A DNA stretch of 64,000 bases from Acidobacteriota bacterium (lineage in GTDB: Bacteria > Acidobacteriota > Thermoanaerobaculia > Multivoradales > J023). The stretch spans positions 1 to 64,000 of the forward strand of contig JAJCXO010000035.1 of the NCBI GenBank assembly GCA_029263395.1. Reading direction: 5' to 3'. Position numbers and translations under genes: made by a program. Below, piece by piece: positions 36,265 to 44,521 of the stretch; the stretch's first letter is position 1, and each line of letters opens with the position of its first letter. Below the pieces are notes generated by a model. It was not told where the DNA came from. It ran no database searches and saw only the letters and a list, made by a program, of their open reading frames with translations.

Positions 36265-36337
36265 ACCGGCGCGCCCTTTGCATTCGATCTCGGAAGAAAC
36301 TTCCTAAGAAGCGCCATCTCGAGAGATTCGGACTCTG

Positions 36338-36380
36338 AATGTCCTCATCGGGACCGGCACTGGCATCCGATGAGGACATT
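36338..36380 (+). promoter_or_regulatory. Perfect 14-bp inverted repeat spanning an annotated start codon
   Basis: AATGTCCTCATCGG (36338-36351) and CCGATGAGGACATT (36367-36380) are exact complements with a 15-base loop. The element lies 74 bases after ppk2 and its right arm contains the ATG at 36370. It could end the ppk2 transcript (no U-run follows), or hide the start codon of the next gene. Confidence 0.75.
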
Positions 36381-37473
36381 TCACATCCACCACACTACGT
36401 CGCCCCGATCGCCCCGCCCCACCCCCGGGCTCCTTCGAGCCTTGGTACTAGGGTGGTTGATGTTCGCAGGCCTGGAGGGGTCTAGAGCGGCGGCTGAGAT
36501 GGGGCTCGACACGGACCGCACCGCGGTTGTCGTGACCCTGGAGCAGGAAACCCTCCTCGAGCTGGAGGCTGCGCCGGATCTCGGGCCTCTGCAATCCTGG
36601 TTCCTCAGCGACGATGAACCCGTTCGGGTTGTGGCTGTGGACAAGGGCCCAGCCGAGGTGGTGGTGGTGCGAGATCCAACCGCCCAGCCTTATCTCGACG
36701 CTTTGGCTAAAGGCTTCATCGATCGTGAAATCGCACAAACCGTGGCCCCTCTGATCCGAACGGATGACCCCAAGAACGCCTGGGATCCACGGATCCTGAA
36801 ACAAGGTGAGGCTGCTTTCATCGAGGCTGGCCGGGAGATCTTCAAAACCCGTCAACGCAAGATCCAGGATGCCGAGCTGGCGGCGGCTCGACGAACCCTC
36901 AAGACCCACCTGACCTTCGGTGACAACACCCGCCTCCGGTTTGTCTCGCCGATGGCGGCACCGGTCTCGCGAACGGTTGAGCAGATGAACGTCTTCAACC
37001 TGACGCCGGAGCTTCCCGTCGACAGTGGAGGCTTGCTGTCGTTCGTCGAAAACGCCCCTTCCCTACGCTTCGTCCACCGATTCTCCGACGCCTTGACGAT
37101 TGTCGGTCGCGAGCTCCATCGCAAGACCCAACGGCGGGCTGTCGTTGTGCTGCTCGAAGGAAGCTCGCTGGACCGCAGCCAAATCAGCACTGCTGAAGTT
37201 CGCAACCTGCTGCGGGATCTCCAAGTGCCGGTGTTCGTGTGGTCTTTTGGAACCGGCCCGGTAGTCGAGGAGTGGGGTGGTTACCTACTGAGCAGGGTCC
37301 CGGGGCATCTCGAAGTCGACCGCGACCAGACGGTTCTAACCGAGGCCCACGACGAGCTGAGCACCACTCTCGAAGCCCAACGCATCGTCTGGCTGGACGG
37401 GATCCATCGGGTGCACGAGATCGAGCTAACCACCGCCGCCAGCGGTGTTCGCTTAGCGGGAGCAACCCAATGA
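36370..37473 (+). CDS. Secreted VWA-related protein, paralog A
   Basis: The frame encodes 367 residues with a hydrophobic signal segment (about residues 21-42). No family motif is complete, but the overall plan recalls the Acidobacteriota VWFA-related proteins. Short shared blocks with the next gene show they are paralogs: LQSWFLSDDEPVRV, AEVVVVRDP, the RRAVVVLLEGSSLD strand, LRDLQVPVFVWSFGTGP and LEAQRIVWLDG. The DXSXS metal site of true VWA domains is not seen. The ATG at 36370 has no ribosome site and lies in a hairpin, so the true start may be downstream. Confidence 0.7.
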   Translation: MRTFHIHHTTSPRSPRPTPGLLRALVLGWLMFAGLEGSRAAAEMGLDTDRTAVVVTLEQETLLELEAAPDLGPLQSWFLSDDEPVRVVAVDKGPAEVVVVRDPTAQPYLDALAKGFIDREIAQTVAPLIRTDDPKNAWDPRILKQGEAAFIEAGREIFKTRQRKIQDAELAAARRTLKTHLTFGDNTRLRFVSPMAAPVSRTVEQMNVFNLTPELPVDSGGLLSFVENAPSLRFVHRFSDALTIVGRELHRKTQRRAVVVLLEGSSLDRSQISTAEVRNLLRDLQVPVFVWSFGTGPVVEEWGGYLLSRVPGHLEVDRDQTVLTEAHDELSTTLEAQRIVWLDGIHRVHEIELTTAASGVRLAGATQ

Positions 37474-38822
37474 TCGAGTTTATCTCGCTGTTACTCGGGC
37501 TGGTCAGCGGCTCCCACCCGGTCGAAGTCAACGTCGTCGGTGCAGTGGCCAGTGTCGAGCTACAACTCGACGGCCGCGAAGTCGAAACCCTGAGGCGGCC
37601 CCCCTGGCGATTCGACTGTGACTTTGGCACCGCGTTGGTACCCCATGAGTTGACGGCCATCGCCCGCAATGCGGAAGGGCGAGAACTCGGCCGGGCCCGG
37701 CACTGGGTCAACTTACAGCAGCGCCCCGTGGCCGAGGCAGCGATGGTGTTCTCCGGGGGTGAGCCTTCTGAACCGCAGCAGGTTGGCCTGGTGTGGGAGA
37801 GTCTCGGGCAACGTCAACCCCAGTCGATCGAAGTGCTCTTCGACGGCACTCCCCTCAACTTCGAGGACCCCACTCGTATCCCACTGCCAACCTACGATCC
37901 GGAGAATATCCACCTGGTAAGCGCAACGCTCCACTTTCGAGATGAAACTCGTTCCCGGCTTGAAGCAACGTTTGGGGCCGGTCACGGCAGTGAGATCAAG
38001 TCTGAGCTGACCGCGCTTGCAGTCACCCTGAACAAGAAAGCCAAAACCCCCAAGCCCGAGGACTTACAGGGTTGGTTTCTCAAGGACGGCAAGCCGCTGA
38101 AAGTCCATGGCGTAGAGAACGGCTTCGCTGAGGTGATTGTGGTCCGAGATCCAGACGTCCAATCGACCCTCGAGGCAACCCTCGATCTCATCGAACAGTG
38201 GCGCCTCAGCCGAAGCGGGCGCCGCACTGCCTTCGGCAACCTGGGCTACAAGACGTACCTTCGCGTCCTGTCACCCGCGGGAGCCCCGCTGTCACCCACG
38301 GAAGTGACGCGGGACATGTTTGTCCAATCTGAGTCTGTCGAAACTAGCAACCATGGGCTGCTCTGGCTCAGTCAGCAAACCCGGCCGCAAAGTTTCCCGC
38401 TCTTACTGCCTGATGCGGTTGCTCTGGCCGGAGTCCAAGCCCACGCCAGCACCCGTCGGCGGGCGGTGTTGCTGCTGTTGGGAGATAGCCCGAGCCTGGA
38501 ACAGGCCTACAGCGCTGAGGCGGCGCGCCACTACCTGCAGCTGCTACGAGTGCCGTTTTATGTCTGGTCGCTGGGTTCTGAGCCAAGATCGGAGTGGGGC
38601 GACGTGCAGACGGTGCCGTTGGCCGGAGACTTCTCCAAAGGTCACAAGATCTTCAAACGAGCCGTCGAAACGCTTCGAGAAGACCTCGATGCCCAGCGCA
38701 TCGTTTGGCTCGAAGGTAGCCATCTGCCACAAAACATCGAACTCGCTCCGCAAGCGGTCGGACTTCGACTCACCGGCGTTTCACCGCCGGATCTCGACTC
38801 TGGGCAGCGCAGAGGAGGCTGA
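37470..38822 (+). CDS. Secreted VWA-related protein, paralog B
   Basis: The 450-residue protein starts at an ATG that overlaps the previous stop (ATGA), implying translational coupling. A short signal-like segment (MIEFISLLLGLVSG) leads to a beta-rich N-terminal half absent from paralog A, with Ig-like features such as VEVNVVGAVASVELQLDG. From about residue 195 it parallels paralog A: LQGWFLKDGKPLKV, AEVIVVRDP, RRAVLLLLGDSPSLEQ, LLRVPFYVWSLGSEP, LDAQRIVWLEG. Function unknown; the two products may work together outside the inner membrane. Confidence 0.78.
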   Translation: MIEFISLLLGLVSGSHPVEVNVVGAVASVELQLDGREVETLRRPPWRFDCDFGTALVPHELTAIARNAEGRELGRARHWVNLQQRPVAEAAMVFSGGEPSEPQQVGLVWESLGQRQPQSIEVLFDGTPLNFEDPTRIPLPTYDPENIHLVSATLHFRDETRSRLEATFGAGHGSEIKSELTALAVTLNKKAKTPKPEDLQGWFLKDGKPLKVHGVENGFAEVIVVRDPDVQSTLEATLDLIEQWRLSRSGRRTAFGNLGYKTYLRVLSPAGAPLSPTEVTRDMFVQSESVETSNHGLLWLSQQTRPQSFPLLLPDAVALAGVQAHASTRRRAVLLLLGDSPSLEQAYSAEAARHYLQLLRVPFYVWSLGSEPRSEWGDVQTVPLAGDFSKGHKIFKRAVETLREDLDAQRIVWLEGSHLPQNIELAPQAVGLRLTGVSPPDLDSGQRRGG

Positions 38823-38863
38823 TCCTCGGCGGCACTCGACCCGCGACGTCGACCGGCGGGATC

Positions 38864-39132
38864 TTTACCCGGTGAGACCGCGTCCAACATTAGTCAGAAA
38901 ATCTGCCAGGCCGGTAACATCGCTTTTGTCGGCCGACAAAAGCGATATTACCGGGTGATATCGCTTCTAGCGGCCAACACTAACCCACTTTCCCTGGGTA
39001 AAGACGCTTCTATCCCCCGACACTTACCATGTTTACCGGGTGATATCGGTCCCTTTCACAGGCCTCTAGCGAGACTTCATCCAGCAACGCCTCGAGAATT
39101 TGGGCAGCATCCGGTATCGCCTGGTGATATCG
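38864..39132. repeat. Cluster of dispersed 14-16-bp TTTACCGGGTGATATCG-like motifs
   Basis: Copies occur at 38864-38879 (TTTACCCGGTGAGACC), 38948-38963, 39033-39048 and 39119-39132, spaced about 85 bases. The second is joined to a 44-bp palindrome. The gap 38823-39155 holds nothing else recognisable. The pattern resembles REP-type extragenic elements. Confidence 0.75.
38911..38954. repeat. 44-bp loopless palindrome
   Basis: Two 22-base arms, starting CCGGTAACATCGCTTTTG and ending AAAGCGATATTACCGG, meet without a spacer and differ at a single pair. As RNA this would be a very strong hairpin and as DNA a cruciform. It lies between the VWA-related pair and the convergent yceH-like gene, so it could end transcription from both sides. 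Confidence 0.9.
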
Positions 39133-39155
39133 GGACCTGTTCGCTGGCCCTTGGG

Positions 39156-39845
39156 CTACTCGTCGAGATCACCAAGGCGCTCACGCAAAGCTCGTAACTC
39201 TGCTTGCAGGTCGGTGACGGTCTGCTCCAATCGTTCGAGACGTTCGACCGCCGTGGGACCGGTGGGCACCTCGGGAGCTTCGAACACCCTCGGGACCGGT
39301 GATGCGGCGGGGACGGCAGCTTGCACCGCCGCATCCAGTGATGTGTCCTGTTCTATCGCCACCAGATGAACCCAACGATTTTCGCGCTTGCCGATCTGGC
39401 GCGGCAGCTCCCTGACCAGGGCATCAAAACCCTCGGCCATCTGCCTCAGAACCGCCTCGGCATCTTCCTTGGTATCGAAGTGGTGCATCCGCTCACAACG
39501 AGTCTTGAGCTCACCTGGAGTCTGGGGACCCCGCAACATCAAAACGCACATCACCGCCTTGGTTGCGGAATTCAGCTGCCAACGTCGATCGAGGCTATGC
39601 TGCCAGCGTTCGACTCGAGCACCTTCCGTACGCCAGGTCAAGACATCGATCCTCAGGCGATCGAGTGCCTCGACGACTTCGGTCTCCGTCAGGCTTGTCA
39701 CCGGATCGCGATTCGACTTCTGGTTGCAGGCTGAGATCACTCCATTGATCGTCAGCGGGTAAGCGTCTGGGGTGGTTCGCTCTTTCTCCATCAGCGCACC
39801 CAGCACTCGGATCTCGATTGCGTCTAGCGAGCGGGTCTTTTTCAT
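39156..39845 (-). CDS. YceH/DUF480 family protein
   Basis: The 229-residue protein has the DUF480 tandem winged-helix plan: EIRVLGALMEKERTTPDAYPL, SLTETEVVEALDRL, LMLRGPQTPGELKTRCERMHHFD, LPRQIGKRENRWVHLVA. The last 40 residues are a leucine-zipper-like coiled coil (VERLERLEQTVTDLQAELRA). A ribosome site (TTGGAGGACTGAC) precedes the ATG. Function is poorly known; DNA binding is likely from the fold. Confidence 0.92.
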   Translation of the reverse strand: MKKTRSLDAIEIRVLGALMEKERTTPDAYPLTINGVISACNQKSNRDPVTSLTETEVVEALDRLRIDVLTWRTEGARVERWQHSLDRRWQLNSATKAVMCVLMLRGPQTPGELKTRCERMHHFDTKEDAEAVLRQMAEGFDALVRELPRQIGKRENRWVHLVAIEQDTSLDAAVQAAVPAASPVPRVFEAPEVPTGPTAVERLERLEQTVTDLQAELRALRERLGDLDE

Positions 39846-40001
39846 GTCAGTCCTCCAATGTGCCGCGTCCAGAGCGAGCCTACCAGGCTAGAGGACCGTT
39901 GTGGGTCTTGCTCATCCACTCCAACAGGCCACCTGAATACAAATACCGCTGGCAGCGTACAATGAAGCGACCATCCACTTCACCAACTGGCAGGAATCAC
40001 C

Positions 40002-41408
40002 ATGACGGACGCCGACTCCGAGCTTCGGGTCTCTGACACCGCATCTGTAGGCACGCTCTCCGATCCACACTCGTTAGTCGATGACGACAGAGACTCTCGA
40101 CGACGCACCTGGGAGCTCGAGCTGTTGATCTCCGGTGCTGTCGTTTTTGCACTCTTGGGGATACCTGGACGTCTCGACGACTGGTTCTTCCAGCTGCAGT
40201 TGCACTTGTCGAAAGACCAATACCTCATCGCATTCTTTTCCTATTATTACCTCAAGCTGATCGCTTATGCCTTGATCGTCTCGTTTTGCACCAATCTATC
40301 GGTACGAGCGTATTGGATTGGCCTCGTCGGGCTGCACAAGGTTTTCCCTCGAGGAGTCCGTTGGGACAACGTCAAAGACGGGCCAATATCCAAGAAACTC
40401 CAGCAGAGCCACCCCAGCCTGCCTCGTCTGATCGAAATGTCTGACAAAGCGAGCAGTCTGGTTTTCTCGTCTTCGTTTCTCATCGTCCTTATTTTTCTAT
40501 TTTCGATCTTTTGCGTTGGCGGACTGGCGTTGATCGCGTGGATCACTTCGGCCCTGGCGTTCAACGGCACCTATCTCCAGCAAATCTGGTTCACCTTGGT
40601 TGCGGTGCCTCTCGGCCTGGTGATCCTATGTGGTCTGGCCGACAAACTTCTGATCAAGAAACCAGCTGAATCCTGGGAAGGCCGTTGGTACACCAAGCCG
40701 CTGGAAGCTGTTCTTAGAGTATTTTTCTGGATCACGATGAAACCGCTTTCCACTTCGATGCAGCAAACTCTGAACACTAATATTCCGCGCAAGATTTCGA
40801 TCCCACTCTTCATTTTTGCTTTCATCGGTCTGTTGGGCTTTTTTATGGTCAACTTCACCTTGCAAGCCTCTGACAAATTGGCTTTTCATGGCTACTCTTT
40901 CTTCCCCGATACGCGGGTCGAGCGCAACCTCAGCTCTGGGCACTACGAGAACCTTCGTCAGCCCGGAAAGCTCTATCGCCACGAACCTGTCATTCAGTCC
41001 GATATCATTATCGACCCGTTTGTGAAGTTGTTCCTCCCATACTCTCCCCGTCGCCACAATCGCAGGCTAGAGGCTCTTTGCCCTGACACCGAGCCATTGC
41101 CTCAGCAAGGTTTTTCTCTCCGCAAGAAACCAAAGCCGATCCGCCTCTCGGACGATCAAATTTCCCGAGCCCTCGAATGCCTTGGGCGTTTGCACTCGAT
41201 TGTTCTCAACGGGGAAACCATCCATCCGCAATTCGACTTCCATGCTCGCCCAGACACCGGCGTCCACGGCATCATCGCTTACCTATCCACCGAGGGGCTG
41301 CCGCCAGGCCGCAACACCCTGCGCATAGAACAAGTCGAGATCGAAGAGGACACCACGGATTCCGACGAAGAACCGATCGTCGAGTACTTTATTCCGTTCT
41401 GGATCTAG
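40002..41408 (+). CDS. Polytopic membrane protein with large C-terminal domain, function unknown
   Basis: The 468-residue protein has about five hydrophobic helices between residues 45 and 300 (for example LLISGAVVFALLGIP, LIAYALIVSFCTNL, FLIVLIFLFSIFCVGGLALI, IPLFIFAFIGLLGFFMV). A soluble part of about 170 residues follows, ending acidic (EEDTTDSDEEP). The ribosome site is CAGGAATCACC before the ATG; TACAAT at 39958-39963 may be its -10 box. No family is recognised. It converges on the DUF3052 gene with 7 bases between stops. Confidence 0.82.
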   Translation: MTDADSELRVSDTASVGTLSDPHSLVDDDRDSRRRTWELELLISGAVVFALLGIPGRLDDWFFQLQLHLSKDQYLIAFFSYYYLKLIAYALIVSFCTNLSVRAYWIGLVGLHKVFPRGVRWDNVKDGPISKKLQQSHPSLPRLIEMSDKASSLVFSSSFLIVLIFLFSIFCVGGLALIAWITSALAFNGTYLQQIWFTLVAVPLGLVILCGLADKLLIKKPAESWEGRWYTKPLEAVLRVFFWITMKPLSTSMQQTLNTNIPRKISIPLFIFAFIGLLGFFMVNFTLQASDKLAFHGYSFFPDTRVERNLSSGHYENLRQPGKLYRHEPVIQSDIIIDPFVKLFLPYSPRRHNRRLEALCPDTEPLPQQGFSLRKKPKPIRLSDDQISRALECLGRLHSIVLNGETIHPQFDFHARPDTGVHGIIAYLSTEGLPPGRNTLRIEQVEIEEDTTDSDEEPIVEYFIPFWI

Positions 41409-41415
41409 CAAACGA

Positions 41416-41823
41416 CTACCGATCCTTCAACCGGTAAACGAACTTCAGCCCCGACCAGGTGGCATCAACGGCACACACTTTGACGTCGACTAGGCCGCTG
41501 GCGAGCCCGAGCTCGCGCACCACGTTGCCGTCGAGGTCGGTGTCAACCCGAGCCGCTTTTTTAGGCCATGAGATCCACAAAATACCATCGCTCACCAGCG
41601 CAGCTTTCAGACGCGGCAGCTCGGCCATCAGGAGCGCTTGTTCGGTGGTGAAAAAGTGGATAAAAGCTGCCGACGCCGACAACTGATCAACGAACGTTGT
41701 TCCCTCCGGAATGGGATCCAGTAGCGACCGATAGTCCGGCGGGGCGCCCAACGCCACCACTTGCATACCCGGCTTGATTCCCAACTTGCGGGCAAGCGGC
41801 GTTCCTGAATAACCCGCAGACAT
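41416..41823 (-). CDS. DUF3052 family protein
   Basis: The 135-residue protein matches the DUF3052 plan: SGTPLARKLGIKPGMQVVALGAPPDY in outline, VDQLSASAAFIHFFTTEQALL, LVSDGILWISWPKKAA, and the end VKVCAVDATWSGLKFVYR. Family members are small cytoplasmic proteins of unknown function. It starts 12 bases after the SKI2-like helicase stop and is the last gene of that operon. Confidence 0.88.
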   Translation of the reverse strand: MSAGYSGTPLARKLGIKPGMQVVALGAPPDYRSLLDPIPEGTTFVDQLSASAAFIHFFTTEQALLMAELPRLKAALVSDGILWISWPKKAARVDTDLDGNVVRELGLASGLVDVKVCAVDATWSGLKFVYRLKDR

Positions 41824-41835
41824 ATCGTCCGAGCC

Positions 41836-44478
41836 TCAGGTTCCGATCCGTCGCAGCCGCAGCAGCGACCCTTCGAAACTCCGCGGGTCGGTGAGATCGA
41901 CCTGAGCGTCGACATACCAATGATTGTCGCCGACCGGATCGACCAGCACCTGAGTGACGTCCCACGTACGAGGCGAAGTCTGCACGATGCGGGTGTTCTG
42001 CGCTTGCCTCGCCTCGTGATTGAACATCAACTTTTCGTAGTCGGCATAGAAAGGCCCCATTGCCGCTTCGAAACGCTCCGCTGGCCAACGCTCGCCCTCA
42101 TGCTCCGCTAGCTGCCACACTGAAAGAACAGCCCCGTCATAATTCTGCCTGGCAAGAACTCGAACCAACTGATGCAGCTCGGCCCGCAGTCGAGCAGGCA
42201 GCGCACGGGGATCATGCAGCAGCTCGTATGCCCGCAGCTCACGTCGTGCCAGCTCACGTTTCGTAGCATCGAGCTCGAGCTCGGGATGGAGCATATTCTC
42301 CCACTCGTCGAGGAGACTCGAATCGGTGCGCTCCAACATCGTGCGGAAGAAGCCGATAATGTCATAAACCCCCTCCGTCTTGCCGCGCTCGGGCACAGTT
42401 TGACTCAGGGTTTTGTAGAGCTGGCTCAGGTAGCGCAGCAGTACACCCTCTGAACGCTGCAGCCCATAGTTCCGCACGTACCCATTGAAGCTGTGATATC
42501 CCTCGTAGATCTCACGCCCGATCGACTTGGGATGGATGTCCTCACCTCGAACCCAAGGATGTTGCTGGCGGAAGACATCAAACGTGGCGTTGATGAACTC
42601 CAGACTCGGTTTGGGGTAGGTGACCTCCTCGAGCTTCTCCATACGCTCTTCGTAGGGCACGCCTTCGGCCTTCAAGCGACCGATGAGATCCCCTTTGGCC
42701 TTGTCGACTTGTCGATAAAGCACCGCCCGGGGATCTTCGAGAATCGCCTCGACCAACGTCACTACGTCCAGCGCATACTCGGGATCGCTCTGATCCAGTA
42801 CCTCGATCGCCTCGACCATGTAAAGGGCGAGCGCTTGGAAGAGCGAAAAGTCCCATTGCAGGTCTTCGTTGACCACCGCCCAGAGATAGTCGGACTTGCT
42901 ATCCCGCTCCATCTTGAGAATGCCGGAGCGATGCATCGAGCGCACCAACATCGCAGCGTAGGACAGCAGTTTCTTTTTCTTGGCGTCGGGCTCGTGACAC
43001 AGCGCGATCAGCTCGCGCAGGGAGTCGAAGTTGTCACGCTCAGCAACATCCTCTTCGGAATCTCGCTGGACCAGGTTCACCACCATGCCATGCGTGATGC
43101 GGAACCGTGACCGCAACATCTCAGGCGGATGATAAATGAGCTTGTTGAAGGTCTCTTTACTCCAGCTGATGAATCCCGGTGGTGCCTTCTTGGGCCGCGC
43201 CTTCTTGCCCTTCTTTGGATTTGCTATCCGCTTGCGGGTCTCGATCACATGCTCGGGAGCCTGGCTCACCACGCTGCCTTGATCATCGAAACCGCGGCGA
43301 CCGGCGCGGCCGGCGATCTGCTTGAAGTCACGCACCTTGAGGATCGTAACTTTCTGGCCGTCGTACTTGCTGAGCTTGGTGAACAGCACGGTACGGATCG
43401 GAATGTTGACCCCAACCCCCAACGTATCGGTGCCACAAATCACCTTGAGATGTCCCAGTTGCGCCAACTGCTCCACCAACAGCCGATATTTCGGTAACAA
43501 GCCAGCATGGTGGATACCGATGCCGAAACCCAGGTAGCGTCGGATATCCTTACCGTAGGGGGTGTCGTAGCGAAAGTCGCCGATCGCCTGGCGAATCGCT
43601 TGACGCTCATCGCGATTGCAAAGCCGCACGCTGGTCAAGCTCTGGGCCAGCTCAGCACACTCCCGTTGAGTAAAGTTAACGATGTAAATCGGCGCCTTGC
43701 CAGCGTCGAGTAATTCTTCCAAAGTCTCGTGCAGTGGCGTCTCGCGGTACTCGAAGTCGAGCGGTACCGGTCGGTCTTCCGAGTAGACCAACGACACCTT
43801 GCGACCGGTACGCTTCTCGATGCGCTCGGCGATCGGCGCTGTATTGCCGAGTGTCGCCGACATCAAGAGAAACACGCTGCGCGGCAGTACGATCAAGGGC
43901 ACCTGCCAAGCGACACCACGGTCGGGATCACCGTAATAGTGGAACTCGTCCATCACTACGTAGTCGGCACCCGCCTCGTTGCCCTGGCGAAGGGCCCGAT
44001 TCATCAGTACCTCAGCGGTACAGCAAATGATCGGAGCCTCGGGGTTGATCGAGGCATCGCCGGTCTGCATGCCGACGTTTTCGGGGCCGAGATCGTCACA
44101 CAGCCCGAAGAACTTCTCACTCGCTAGCGCCTTGATCGGGCTGGTGTAGAAACACGTCTTGCCTTCACACAATGCCTTGAAGTGCATCCCCATCGCCACC
44201 AGCGACTTACCGGAACCCGTAGGGGTGTTGAGAATGACGTGCCGCCCCGCCATGATCTCGAGCAGGGCTTCTTCCTGCGCCTCATAAAGCTCGAATCCAA
44301 GATCCGCCACCCAGCCCAGGAAGAGATCCAACATCTCGTCGGGGTCGGTGGTACCGCCCTTGGGAATGCGGGCGGTCAAATTCGGCTTGTCACCACCAGT
44401 CTTGGCGGCGGTCTCAGCAGCAGACTCGGAATCGGTGGACGAATCCTCGGCTGACGGATCTTGGGCTAGCGTCGACAC
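41836..44478 (-). CDS. SKI2-like DEAD/DEAH-box helicase (DUF3516 type)
   Basis: The 880-residue protein starts at GTG and has a charged leader, then superfamily 2 motifs: LNTPTGSGKSLVA (K91), PIKALASEKF, the DEFH box in VVMDEFHYYGDPDRG, LLMSATLGN, and GVNIPIRTVLFTKLSKYDG with QIAGRAGRRGFD. The C-terminal half matches the DUF3516 region of actinobacterial and proteobacterial homologs. It is likely an RNA or DNA helicase. It lies between an AAA+ ATPase gene (43 bases upstream) and a DUF3052 gene. Confidence 0.93.
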   Translation of the reverse strand: MSTLAQDPSAEDSSTDSESAAETAAKTGGDKPNLTARIPKGGTTDPDEMLDLFLGWVADLGFELYEAQEEALLEIMAGRHVILNTPTGSGKSLVAMGMHFKALCEGKTCFYTSPIKALASEKFFGLCDDLGPENVGMQTGDASINPEAPIICCTAEVLMNRALRQGNEAGADYVVMDEFHYYGDPDRGVAWQVPLIVLPRSVFLLMSATLGNTAPIAERIEKRTGRKVSLVYSEDRPVPLDFEYRETPLHETLEELLDAGKAPIYIVNFTQRECAELAQSLTSVRLCNRDERQAIRQAIGDFRYDTPYGKDIRRYLGFGIGIHHAGLLPKYRLLVEQLAQLGHLKVICGTDTLGVGVNIPIRTVLFTKLSKYDGQKVTILKVRDFKQIAGRAGRRGFDDQGSVVSQAPEHVIETRKRIANPKKGKKARPKKAPPGFISWSKETFNKLIYHPPEMLRSRFRITHGMVVNLVQRDSEEDVAERDNFDSLRELIALCHEPDAKKKKLLSYAAMLVRSMHRSGILKMERDSKSDYLWAVVNEDLQWDFSLFQALALYMVEAIEVLDQSDPEYALDVVTLVEAILEDPRAVLYRQVDKAKGDLIGRLKAEGVPYEERMEKLEEVTYPKPSLEFINATFDVFRQQHPWVRGEDIHPKSIGREIYEGYHSFNGYVRNYGLQRSEGVLLRYLSQLYKTLSQTVPERGKTEGVYDIIGFFRTMLERTDSSLLDEWENMLHPELELDATKRELARRELRAYELLHDPRALPARLRAELHQLVRVLARQNYDGAVLSVWQLAEHEGERWPAERFEAAMGPFYADYEKLMFNHEARQAQNTRIVQTSPRTWDVTQVLVDPVGDNHWYVDAQVDLTDPRSFEGSLLRLRRIGT

Positions 44479-44521
44479 GGTAGACCGCCAGCATACCGTA
44501 CTTGGCGGTCCAACGTCCGAC

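Noticed and set aside
36370-36420. Intrinsic terminator only, with no gene start, at the 14-bp inverted repeat
   Set aside because: No U-run follows, so I kept it as a regulatory repeat with two possible roles rather than calling a terminator.
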